Assembly: GCF_030812775.1 (NCBI RefSeq)
Contig: NZ_JAUSTI010000015.1
Coordinates: 1 to 64,000, forward strand
Source of the DNA: Paenibacillus tundrae
Lineage (GTDB): Bacteria; Bacillota; Bacilli; Paenibacillales; Paenibacillaceae
DNA: 64,000 nucleotides
Direction of reading: 5' to 3'
The notes under the pieces were generated by a model. The model saw nothing but the letters and a program-made list of their open reading frames with translations, did not search any database and was not told where the DNA came from. Below are positions 47,336-55,730 of the stretch, one piece after another (position 1 is the first letter of the stretch; every line of letters starts with the position of its first letter). Both the position numbers and the translations under genes were made by a program.

Positions 47336-48657
47336 AGGAGTCTAATCGTGATGTAGAGCATTACTTGGATGAGATATGCAGTCAAGTCAAAGCACGTGAA
47401 GTACATAAAGATTTGCGTGATGAGTTAGGTAATCATATGGAGGAAATGATGCTCGACAGAGAGCAAGAGGGGTTCAGCCGTAGCGAGGCAGCCGCATATG
47501 CGATTGAGCAGATGGGTAATCCAGAGGTAGTAGGCAAACGACTGCATCGACTGCACCGTCAACGAATACACTGGGGGTTACTGACAGGGCTTTTAACTAT
47601 GGCGTTGATTAGTTTATTAACAGTGTGGATCTATACGACGAATGTTCTACAAGAGACTTATCAGTTCTTGTACGTTAGTCATATTGTCCGTACCGTCATA
47701 TGTTTACTTGTTTTAGGCGTTTTTATCTGGTTTGATTATCGGAAATGGAGAAAGCTTGCTTGGCCAATCTACATCTTGTTAAATTTAATGATGTTAATGA
47801 GTGCAATTTATCCATTGATGGAAGGCCAGAACCGTTTCTTTAAAGTTCCCGGTTTCGCTTTTGATCTGAGTAGCGCTGCTTTATGGATATTACCGCTTGC
47901 CATAGGTGCAATTATGTTGGACAAGTTGCGTTCCGAAATTAAAATAAGATTTTTACTAACCTATATTGGGCTTGTATTGCTCCCAGCAGTGCTGTTCTTC
48001 CAACTAGTTGATTGGGTGAGATTGGTACTATTTGTAGTTGTTATGATCCTATTATTTGCGTATTTTACGAAAAAATGGCTTTACACTACCGTGACAGTTA
48101 TTTTTACTGCAATCCCAACTTCTATTTTAATGTTAGCCAATGATAACTACCATCGCTTAGAGAAAATATGGATTGTATTTGATCTCCAAGATGATCCTTA
48201 TGGCATGGGATATTACAATCGCTCGATTATTGACATTGTTCAGTCAGCAGGATGGTGGGGCAACGGATTGGAGTCTACATTCACTGCATTTGGAATTAGT
48301 TACCTTGATTATCCGCTAGTCATGCTTATCGATGTATTTGGTTGGTCAGCGGGTGTCGTATTCGTCCTAGGCATCGTCTGGTTTATCGCTCACATGATTA
48401 CAATGATTCCTAGCATACGAGATGAATTTGGTCGCATGATGATAGTGGCGATTACCATGATATTTGGAATACAGATGTTCTATTCCGTTGTAATGACCAC
48501 AGGCTACGTGCCTATCGTAAGTGTGATCTTTCCTTTTCTTAGTCACGGTAGTCATTTGACCTTTGAATACGCAGTGCTGGGGTTGGTTCTTGGCATATAC
48601 CGTCGCAAAGACACCATTTCTATACGAAATGAGAAACTTGCTAAATCGCAAGGCTGA
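47332..48657 (+). CDS. HAAS-domain fused to a SEDS-like (FtsW/RodA/SpoVE) membrane protein
   Basis: 441 residues. The N-terminus (about 1-85, VEHYLDEICSQVKAREVHKDLRDEL...AIEQMGNPEVVGKRL) is a permease-prefix/HAAS domain typical of genes behind PadR. The rest has about ten helices with a C-terminal SEDS signature: SAGWWGNGL, LDYPLVMLIDVFGWSAG (in the position of the catalytic tDFIFAVxxEEFG loop) and YVPIVSVIFPFLSHGSHLTFEYAVLGLVLGIYRR, which matches LPxxGIPLPFxSYGG...L. So a glycan-polymerising role is possible, but the catalytic and FxSYGG residues are only partly kept. GTG 47332 overlaps the padR stop. Confidence 0.82.
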   Translation: MKESNRDVEHYLDEICSQVKAREVHKDLRDELGNHMEEMMLDREQEGFSRSEAAAYAIEQMGNPEVVGKRLHRLHRQRIHWGLLTGLLTMALISLLTVWIYTTNVLQETYQFLYVSHIVRTVICLLVLGVFIWFDYRKWRKLAWPIYILLNLMMLMSAIYPLMEGQNRFFKVPGFAFDLSSAALWILPLAIGAIMLDKLRSEIKIRFLLTYIGLVLLPAVLFFQLVDWVRLVLFVVVMILLFAYFTKKWLYTTVTVIFTAIPTSILMLANDNYHRLEKIWIVFDLQDDPYGMGYYNRSIIDIVQSAGWWGNGLESTFTAFGISYLDYPLVMLIDVFGWSAGVVFVLGIVWFIAHMITMIPSIRDEFGRMMIVAITMIFGIQMFYSVVMTTGYVPIVSVIFPFLSHGSHLTFEYAVLGLVLGIYRRKDTISIRNEKLAKSQG

Positions 48658-48717
48658 AACCAATTTACTATAGATGCTCATGCTCTGTGTTCAGTCGTAT
48701 AGAGTAGCTCTGAACCG

Positions 48718-50541
48718 TTAACGCCGTGATGACTTTACTGTGACTTCATCTAAACTTGTAGGAAACCAGATATGACGTAGGTTCACCCAACCCTGACTAT
48801 TGAAGGATACACCGCGAACGGATGGTAGATAGGCTGTTTCTATCGGTTTTTCAGTTAAATGCATGAGGAGAGAATGCTCCTGTAAAAATTGTTCGATCTG
48901 ATCTAAGCCTAATGTTCGATCTGTGGGGTGTCTGGAAGAAATCACGCGGGTCAGCATATTCTGCACCGTTTCCTTGCTTCGTTCATCCAGATGTTCAGAT
49001 AGCGTGATGTACAGATCGTATCTGCGCAGTTCCACATCTCGATCACGGATGAGAGAGAACAGAATGAGATCCGATTCTAGCCGCAGATCGCCCTTGAATT
49101 GTTCCATCGTTCCGGTGCGAACCGTACAGGTATATCCGTGACGCTCCAGAGCCTTCGCTAATCGGGCTGCATCTTCACGATATTGTGCGATGGTTGCGAT
49201 CTGGAGCGTTTTTGGGTTGATGGGCGTAATTCTATCTAGTGAGTCATTAGCATGCTCCCGATTGGTTGATACGTGCTCTGAATTATGTGAAGAGGTTGCG
49301 AAAGTCCCTTCTTTGAAAAGTAAATTACCCTCGCTGGCAACACATGCTTGCACGTGAGCTCTTATCGTCGGATCGCTGAGCGGTCCGATTTTTTGCGTAT
49401 TACAGGTAATTAATTTGCGAACGGTCACACCAGCGCTAATCTGGCTCCAGTCTGCTCCCGTAGAGGATAAAGGGTTATGGACAAGATGGAAAAAGGGTGA
49501 CTCCATTGCTGTGTGGTTGTTCCAATTCGTAGGTGCGCTCCATGGAATTTGCAAAATCTCTACCCGATCTAACTGAGCTCTACCTTGAAAATAAGCAGGA
49601 TGTGCGTCAAGTCTACACAGATGCTCGTCCCACACACTAACCTTGAACGGACCAGTTCCCACAGGTTTTAATGCCGGATAAGGCTCCTCTTGTACTACTG
49701 AATCGGATGAGTCAGACATGGGGTGTAGACGTGGGGATACAATAGATGCCCGGCTGGTTGACAGAAAATCGATAAACATCTCATGTGGTTTGGTGAGCCG
49801 GAAGCATACCGTTAATGAGTCCCATGCCTCAATCGACAAGATGTGTTTGCTCACATCCTTGTATAAATTCCTCCGCTTCGTAGACTGTAATCTCTCGAAT
49901 GTATAGACCACATCCTCAGCGGTGAGAAACTGACCGTCATGGAAGCTCACGCCTTTACGCAAATAAAAAATCCAAGTCATGCGATCCTCACTTACATCCC
50001 AAGTGTGCGCCAAACAAGGTCTGATCTCTCCCGCTTCATTGCGTTGAACCAATCCATCAAATACATGACTGGTAATGAAAGATTCAGCTAACAGATTAAT
50101 ATACATAGGATCAAGGGCATGAATCTGTTGTCTAATGGGCAGTCGTAGGGTATCAATTCGTTCATTATGTATTCCTTCTTCGGTATGATGTCCGGAATAA
50201 CCGAGCAACCACTGGTTTAGATGATGCTGCATCGTGACCGAGCTCGAGAATGCACCAATGTGCTCTGCTGCCTGCTGGAGTTCACGACGGTTCATGGCTT
50301 GCATCATATATTCTGCCGCAATTTTCTCAGCGGGGATGAGCAGGGTAAGCGTGGATCTTCGTCCACGTCCACGCTGGGACATCCAATGGATCCAGTGGAG
50401 TCCGATCATTTTTTTGACAATGGTTAATGTGTTTCGGTGTGTGCAATCCAGCAGTTCTCCAAGTTCAGCGAGTGTGACCTCATGTTCAGATAAATGGCCA
50501 AATTGTTGATGTAACAGCAGATATTGTTGATGCAATTTCAT
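48718..50541 (-). CDS. SgrR-like regulator: HTH plus extracellular solute-binding domain
   Basis: 607 residues: N-terminal winged HTH (about 1-110; LAELGELLDCTHRNTLTIVKKM, QRGRGRRSTLTLL) and a family-5 solute-binding domain (about 150-600; PLRPI-like region LAESFITSHVFDGLVQR, LRKGVSFHDGQFLTAEDVVYTFERL). There is no signal peptide, so it is a cytoplasmic regulator like SgrR that senses a small ligand through a peptide-binding fold. It is divergent from the DUF4173 gene. The AAGGAAGGG site precedes ATG 50541. Confidence 0.88.
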   Translation of the reverse strand: MKLHQQYLLLHQQFGHLSEHEVTLAELGELLDCTHRNTLTIVKKMIGLHWIHWMSQRGRGRRSTLTLLIPAEKIAAEYMMQAMNRRELQQAAEHIGAFSSSVTMQHHLNQWLLGYSGHHTEEGIHNERIDTLRLPIRQQIHALDPMYINLLAESFITSHVFDGLVQRNEAGEIRPCLAHTWDVSEDRMTWIFYLRKGVSFHDGQFLTAEDVVYTFERLQSTKRRNLYKDVSKHILSIEAWDSLTVCFRLTKPHEMFIDFLSTSRASIVSPRLHPMSDSSDSVVQEEPYPALKPVGTGPFKVSVWDEHLCRLDAHPAYFQGRAQLDRVEILQIPWSAPTNWNNHTAMESPFFHLVHNPLSSTGADWSQISAGVTVRKLITCNTQKIGPLSDPTIRAHVQACVASEGNLLFKEGTFATSSHNSEHVSTNREHANDSLDRITPINPKTLQIATIAQYREDAARLAKALERHGYTCTVRTGTMEQFKGDLRLESDLILFSLIRDRDVELRRYDLYITLSEHLDERSKETVQNMLTRVISSRHPTDRTLGLDQIEQFLQEHSLLMHLTEKPIETAYLPSVRGVSFNSQGWVNLRHIWFPTSLDEVTVKSSRR

Positions 50542-50652
50542 TGTAATTCATTCCCTTCCTAAAATAAGAACTTTTCCGATTCGATATTTCTATTTATCTT
50601 CTTATTTTATCATCTAGAATGAAACGTAGAAAGTTTAATGGAGGTAATTCCC

Positions 50653-52275
50653 ATGATTAAGAAAATATTGGATTCACCCAATCGTGCGTTAATTACGCTA
50701 TGTTCTGCGTTGGTACTGGCTATTGTGCATCAGTATCTATTCTTTGACAAAGGGGTAGGTGTATCTTATCCACTGTTTGTTGTGCTTTTCTATGGTTATA
50801 TGTTTGTATTTGCGAGAGATCGAGTAAGGGCATTTGCTTGGGTAGATCTGTTCATCGCGAGTGTAGTGTTGTTATTATCTTTAACTTTTGCGTTGTTCGA
50901 TAATGAGCTGTTTCATGCGCTCAATTTCCTAACTATACCGGGATTAATTATCTTACATATGGCTTATCTGATTGGCCGGAAGCAGACACAATGGTGGCAG
51001 ATTAGTTTAATTGGTTTAGCTGTGGATCATCTGCTGCCTCAGTCTATACGCCATTGGCCGACCATCGGAAGAACTCTGATGAAAAAAGGTGGACGCAAAC
51101 TGGCTAGCAAGCAGAAAGTTGTTGTTACCAAAGTATTTATTGGTTTAATCGTATCACTGCCCATCCTAATCGTCGTAGTGGGGTTGTTAACTTCTGCCGA
51201 TGGCATCTTTGATCAGTACCTATCCGGAATTCCAGCATGGTTGAACGATTTAACGTTGACACCCGGTCTACCAAGGGTGATCTGGATTATCATTGCAAGT
51301 GTGTTCTTCTTTAGCTACGTATGGGGATTTGTGCAGCCGATGGAGTATGAGTCGGAGAGGCGGGAGAACACTCATTGGAAAAATCAGTCCGTAGCACTTC
51401 CGCTCGCGCATCGTGATGAAAATGATGGAGAGAACTCGGATCCAGTCATGGTGAACCCTTCCTATGAAGGAACAATACCAAATTCGAATCTTTCGAAACC
51501 TCAGCTCGTGGAACCATTACGGCTAGATCCAATCATTATTGGAACCGTGTTATTCGTTATCAACAGTGTATATCTGTTATTTGTTTTTGTTCAATTCTCT
51601 TATCTCTTCGGGGCAGGCATGGGTAATCTGCCTTCAGAGTTGTCGTATGCGGAGTATGCCCGAAGTGGATTCATTGAACTTGTTCTGGTGACAGGCATTA
51701 ACTTCTTCATTCTCGTGATTGCACTGCAATTTACACGATCAGGCGGCACAATAAGCAACATCGTGCATCAGGTATTGCTGACGTTGTTGATTGTGTGTTC
51801 TGCTGTCATGCTGTATTCGGCCTTCATGCGCCTTAGTCTCTATGAAGAGGCGTATGGATATACGTATATCCGATTCCTTGTGCATGCATTTATGATCTTT
51901 CTCGCGCTCTTGTTGTTGATCGCAGGTTTACGCATTCGGTACACAACGATTCCTTTAATCCGCTGTTATATCGTACTCGCACTCACAGCGTACGTGGCAA
52001 TGAACTACGTCGGGATGGATAACCAGATTGCAGAGCGTAACATCGAGCGCTATCACCAATCGGGTCAGATTGATGCCAATTATTTGGCTAATCTATCAGC
52101 AGATGCGGTTCCACAATTAAAGCAATTTGCTGATGAGAGTTACCCGGAGCTTCACGAGCTGCTGCTGTTGAACCAATCACAGTATTTATTAGAAAGGAAT
52201 GACCGCTCATGGTCTTCGTTTAACCTATCGAGAACCATCGCTTCACGTGAATTAGAAGAGCTTCGAAAGCAGTAA
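50653..52275 (+). CDS. DUF4173 polytopic membrane protein
   Basis: 540 residues with about 10-12 predicted helices and a polar loop near residues 235-290. DUF4173 members are Firmicutes membrane proteins without known function. ATG 50653 lies after TGGAGG by 8 nt; the ATG within that site at 50638 is rejected. The gene is divergent from the SgrR-like regulator (111 nt), which may control it. Confidence 0.85.
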   Translation: MIKKILDSPNRALITLCSALVLAIVHQYLFFDKGVGVSYPLFVVLFYGYMFVFARDRVRAFAWVDLFIASVVLLLSLTFALFDNELFHALNFLTIPGLIILHMAYLIGRKQTQWWQISLIGLAVDHLLPQSIRHWPTIGRTLMKKGGRKLASKQKVVVTKVFIGLIVSLPILIVVVGLLTSADGIFDQYLSGIPAWLNDLTLTPGLPRVIWIIIASVFFFSYVWGFVQPMEYESERRENTHWKNQSVALPLAHRDENDGENSDPVMVNPSYEGTIPNSNLSKPQLVEPLRLDPIIIGTVLFVINSVYLLFVFVQFSYLFGAGMGNLPSELSYAEYARSGFIELVLVTGINFFILVIALQFTRSGGTISNIVHQVLLTLLIVCSAVMLYSAFMRLSLYEEAYGYTYIRFLVHAFMIFLALLLLIAGLRIRYTTIPLIRCYIVLALTAYVAMNYVGMDNQIAERNIERYHQSGQIDANYLANLSADAVPQLKQFADESYPELHELLLLNQSQYLLERNDRSWSSFNLSRTIASRELEELRKQ

Positions 52276-52326
52276 AATAAGGCAACGCTCTTTGCCGATC
52301 CAGTACATGCAAATTCAATATGTAAG

Positions 52327-52335
52327 TGTTATAAT
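52327..52335 (+). promoter_or_regulatory. Extended -10 promoter of the leader-yidC unit
   Basis: TGTTATAAT (TG-N-TATAAT) about 33 nt before the leader ORF start; no good -35 element, which an extended -10 does not need. Confidence 0.55.
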
Positions 52336-52367
52336 ATAAAAATAAACTTATAAAGGGGGTGAATCCC

Positions 52368-52718
52368 TTGTTTGAATTACATGAGTTGTTACCTTACATT
52401 TTCTCCATCGGGCTCATCTTCACAGTAAGTTATGCATATATTGCACATCTACACTGTGGCATGACTGAGTATTGGATTGGAGATCGAGCTGGTGGTGGAC
52501 TAGATCCCATTCTTCCGGCACTTTCTCTGCATAGCCAATACAGAAGAGAAGATCTAAGTCGCATGGTCAGACGAAGAGAAGCGCCAGATGAAGATGAACC
52601 GGATTGTATGTCCTCGTTGATTGAACGTCGTACAAATCAACGAGGAGGATATATATGGATCAACAATCAAACAAGGGATTCACTTTTACATCAGGCAGGG
52701 GACGGACGTATGGGCTGA
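52368..52718 (+). CDS. MifM-like candidate arrest leader peptide upstream of yidC
   Basis: 116 codons from TTG 52368 (AAAGGGGGTGA, 52352-52362, 8 nt upstream). One N-terminal membrane segment (about residues 7-28, LLPYIFSIGLIFTVSYAYIAHL), a 30-residue linker, then an Arg-rich and acidic stretch RRREAPDEDEPD (residues 68-79). A 12-bp hairpin at 52611-52646, starting 7 nt after the last acidic codon, contains part of the yidC binding site, and the ORF ends at 52718, inside yidC, in another frame. Bacillus subtilis MifM has the same features: a leader membrane peptide whose acidic C-terminal arrest site (DEED) stalls ribosomes and opens a hairpin that hides the yidC2 site. The peptide sequence here is not MifM; arrest is not proven. 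Confidence 0.7.
   Translation: MFELHELLPYIFSIGLIFTVSYAYIAHLHCGMTEYWIGDRAGGGLDPILPALSLHSQYRREDLSRMVRRREAPDEDEPDCMSSLIERRTNQRGGYIWINNQTRDSLLHQAGDGRMG
52611..52646 (+). promoter_or_regulatory. Hairpin sequestering the yidC ribosome binding site
   Basis: Perfect 12-bp stem TCCTCGTTGATT (52611-52622) with AATCAACGAGGA (52635-52646), 12-nt loop. Its 3' arm includes GAGGA of the GAGGAGG binding site (52642-52648) of yidC, whose ATG is at 52655. Confidence 0.8.
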
Positions 52719-53548
52719 TTGCGATTTTGTTCGCAGTTATGTTATTGGCCGGATGTAGCAACAATGTATCGGAGATTAATTCGACGACACCGGGATTCTT
52801 TAATCACTATATCGTGTTCCCGCTGTCTTACCTGATTCAGCACATCGCAACGATCTTTAATGGGAGCTATGGAGTTGCCATTATCGCGATTACACTGATC
52901 ATTCGATTAGCCTTATTGCCTCTGATGATGCGTCAAGCGAAGTCTCAACAAGGCACACGTGTTATTATGAACGCCATGAAGCCAGAGCTTGATGCGATTA
53001 AGAAGAAGTATGAGGGCAAGAATGATGCGGCGGATCGTCAGAAGTTATCCCAGGAGACGATGGAGTTATACAAGAAGCATAAGTTCAATCCACTGAATAT
53101 TGGCTGTCTGCCACTTCTGATTCAGTTGCCGATTCTGTCAGGGATATACACTGCAATTCGGCTCACGCCGGAACTGTCGTCACATTCCTTCTTGTGGTTT
53201 AAGCTTGGTGCACCAGACTATGTACTTGCGGTTGTTGTGGCGGTCATTTATCTCATTCAAGCGAAGGTATCTCAGGCCAATATGGCACCTGAACAGCGTA
53301 AGCAATTTGCCATTATGGGTTATCTTTCGCCGGTGATGATGGCGTTCTTCTCCTTATCCGCACCAGCTGCAATGCCGCTGTATTGGACGATCGGTGGCTC
53401 GTTCTTGGTATTACAAACGTTATTGTTCCGCAAACTGTACCCAGTTGAACATCCGCAGGAGGCACCCGTTGCTCCTGTGAAGAACGTTCATAACAAAAAA
53501 GGTAAAACGACCAAAACCGTTAAACCTGCGAAACCAGCAAAATCATAA
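52655..53548 (+). CDS. yidC: Membrane protein insertase YidC (YqjG/SpoIIIJ type)
   Basis: 297 residues: lipoprotein signal with lipobox LLAGC, five-helix YidC/Oxa1 core with the groove Arg (TLIIRLALLPLMMRQ), the cytoplasmic coiled-coil hairpin (PELDAIKKKY) and PLNIGCLPLLIQLPI, ending in a basic Lys-rich tail. It inserts membrane proteins, with SecYEG or alone. The presence of a leader ORF and hairpin immediately upstream points to a YqjG/YidC2-like, regulated paralogue rather than the constitutive SpoIIIJ gene, which normally lies near the origin beside rnpA. ATG 52655 with a partly hidden GAGGAGG site 6 nt upstream. Confidence 0.95.
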   Translation: MDQQSNKGFTFTSGRGRTYGLIAILFAVMLLAGCSNNVSEINSTTPGFFNHYIVFPLSYLIQHIATIFNGSYGVAIIAITLIIRLALLPLMMRQAKSQQGTRVIMNAMKPELDAIKKKYEGKNDAADRQKLSQETMELYKKHKFNPLNIGCLPLLIQLPILSGIYTAIRLTPELSSHSFLWFKLGAPDYVLAVVVAVIYLIQAKVSQANMAPEQRKQFAIMGYLSPVMMAFFSLSAPAAMPLYWTIGGSFLVLQTLLFRKLYPVEHPQEAPVAPVKNVHNKKGKTTKTVKPAKPAKS

Positions 53549-53581
53549 TGATTGGGCATGAAACCTATGCTTGATGAGTAA

Positions 53582-53617
53582 GAAGCCTATTCCAAGAGCG
53601 GAGTAGGCTTCTTTTTT
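53582..53617 (+). terminator. Terminator after yidC
   Basis: 8-bp stem GAAGCCTA/TAGGCTTC, 14-nt loop, then TTTTTT. Confidence 0.88.
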
Positions 53618-54738
53618 CATTTCATTTGATTGTCGCTTAGATGAAAACGGGAAACGAAAAACCAGATTAGCTCGCGTCGAGAATAGACACCTGTTTTCGC
53701 AAAAACAGATTTTAGATGATCCTGTACGGTATACGCCGAGATGAACATCGCTGCAGCAATTTCTTTGGAGGAATAGCTGCGAAGAACATATCCGAGCAGT
53801 TCCCGTTCACGATGAGATAACCCATGACTGTCTGCGAGCAGGGGGAGTAAATCCCGCGGCATCGCTTGTTCCAAACGGATAGCAATCTGTCCTGATTCGT
53901 CAAGTGTTCGCATACGACTCGCATGTAGCACAAGATACCGACCATCCAACAATTGGATACAGACCTTGGATTGCGAGGTAGGGGCTTCACTAGGTTCGGA
54001 ATCCGGATTGGGACTAGATTGACGAAGCAGTCGACTTAGTAAATGAGAACTGACAGCGCGGACTGGACGGGGGATCACATCATCTTCTAATTGCTCTAAT
54101 ACACGTAATTGTGTAAGCCAGTGATCGGCAGCATCATTAAGCGACAACAATTGGAATGCATCCGAGACTACCATAATCCCCGGTTCTTGAGGACTCCCAC
54201 TCAGGATCTCATCCATAAGGCTCTGCTGAGTCTTACGAAGCATTCGTGCAAGAGAACCTGTCCATTCCTGTAAAAGTTCACACTCTTCCTTCGTAAATGG
54301 AGCAGTTTCCATTCTACGATATAAGGTTAGGTATCCCCAGCAAGCCCCATCACAAATTAAGACAGCACGTAGCTCATCACTAAATCCCGCTGGTTTCAAA
54401 ATCATTTCGTAGCGCGTACTACGTTCAGTTGTTTCATCCAAAGCAGCGCGAAGACTGGCCGTATGCTTGCCTAAACGAATCATATCCGCATATTTATGGA
54501 GGTCTTCTTCTGTATATTCATTCAAGAAAAGACGATCATGTATGGCCTCTATACCATCTTCCGTCACGGCACCTGTCGAGAGAAGGGTATGGGGATCAAC
54601 CGTTGTGAAGCAATATGCATCATAAGGTATCCGAGTTTGGATATGTTGGAGAGCGGCCTCGCGGTAAGTACGAGAGGTCCAGGTTTCTTTTTCGAGATAG
54701 GTGATGGATTGCTCTTTACGTCCGGTATGTATGTTCAT
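53617..54738 (-). CDS. LuxR-family transcriptional regulator
   Basis: 373 residues. A large N-terminal region that looks GAF/PAS-like (about 30-300) precedes a C-terminal LuxR HTH (LSHRERELLGYVLRSYSSKEIAAAMFISAYTVQDHLKSVFAKTGV). No receiver domain is present, so it senses a ligand directly or through the GAF-like part. AAAGGAGC lies 7 nt before ATG 54738. Divergent from the methyltransferase gene (278 nt apart). Target unknown. Confidence 0.82.
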   Translation of the reverse strand: MNIHTGRKEQSITYLEKETWTSRTYREAALQHIQTRIPYDAYCFTTVDPHTLLSTGAVTEDGIEAIHDRLFLNEYTEEDLHKYADMIRLGKHTASLRAALDETTERSTRYEMILKPAGFSDELRAVLICDGACWGYLTLYRRMETAPFTKEECELLQEWTGSLARMLRKTQQSLMDEILSGSPQEPGIMVVSDAFQLLSLNDAADHWLTQLRVLEQLEDDVIPRPVRAVSSHLLSRLLRQSSPNPDSEPSEAPTSQSKVCIQLLDGRYLVLHASRMRTLDESGQIAIRLEQAMPRDLLPLLADSHGLSHRERELLGYVLRSYSSKEIAAAMFISAYTVQDHLKSVFAKTGVYSRRELIWFFVSRFHLSDNQMK

Positions 54739-55016
54739 TCTTGTTGCTCCTTTCCCCTAAGAATCCCAATGTTCTGGGATAGGAGTGCTTGGATCACGCT
54801 TTTATAATGAAAGTATATCAGTTAACGCCATATTTAACACGAGAACGAAGAGAGCAGGGATGACAGGAAGCAGCTAAGCTAAGGACTTCTCAAGTGAGAA
54901 GGCTACTTCAAATGCATGCTTTTCTCCTGAATGTTTAGTGTCATTGAGATATGTAAGATGCAACGATGTTCCTCTTTTGTTAACTATAGATTCTCAATAA
55001 GGAGTGTAAAGCACAG

Positions 55017-55730
55017 ATGAGAGAAAAAGATGATCCACAACGAATGAGCTGGGATACAGCGGACGAGAATCGTTACGAACAAACGATAGCGATGAAAATT
55101 CCAGGGTATGCACACATGCATGACCTAATGGAACGGCTGCTTGCTGCTTCGCTAATGAATGGGCCACAAGCTAGATTGCTTGTTGTTGGAGCCGGCGGAG
55201 GCAAAGAGGTGACACTGCTTGGAAGCCGTCATCCTGAATGGTCTTTTACAGGTATAGATCTATCAGAACCAATGCTTCAACTTGCTGCAAGACGGGTCGC
55301 TGAATTGAAGTTGGAATCTAGAGTGGACCTTCGCATGACTTCCATTGAAGCGATGTCGGAAGAGGTGATGTACGATGGCGCAACGTGTATGCTAATGCTT
55401 CATTTTGTCCAGGGTCTGGAAGCGAAAAAGCGGTTGTTGCATAATCTTGCTGCTAAACTTAAGCCTGGATCACCACTCCTTATTGCTGCAGTTAATGCTG
55501 ACCTGCATTCACCAGCCTATGCAACGATAATGAACGCTTGGCGAGAGCATATGCTTCACGTTGGAATAACATTGGACGAGTGGGAGCGATTCGCTGATTC
55601 CTTGCGGCGAGAGTCAGATCCTATATCATCTGAGGTGATGGTTCAGTTGCTGAAGGAATGCTGGTTTGCCGATATTACACGCTATTTTGGGTCGTTCTGG
55701 GTGGAGGGTTATTATGCAAGACGTATCTAA
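55017..55730 (+). CDS. Class I SAM-dependent methyltransferase
   Basis: 237 residues with a Rossmann methyltransferase fold: motif I LLVVGAGGGKEV, acidic residue after beta-2 in FTGIDLSEPM, and a downstream MLMLHFVQGLE. Methyl acceptor unknown. AAGGAGTG lies about 12 nt before ATG 55017. It overlaps the next gene by 17 nt, so the two are probably co-expressed. Confidence 0.85.
   Translation: MREKDDPQRMSWDTADENRYEQTIAMKIPGYAHMHDLMERLLAASLMNGPQARLLVVGAGGGKEVTLLGSRHPEWSFTGIDLSEPMLQLAARRVAELKLESRVDLRMTSIEAMSEEVMYDGATCMLMLHFVQGLEAKKRLLHNLAAKLKPGSPLLIAAVNADLHSPAYATIMNAWREHMLHVGITLDEWERFADSLRRESDPISSEVMVQLLKECWFADITRYFGSFWVEGYYARRI

Noticed and set aside
52359..52367. GTG 52359 as the start of the yidC leader ORF
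   Set aside because: It lies inside the binding site; TTG 52368 has the right spacing.
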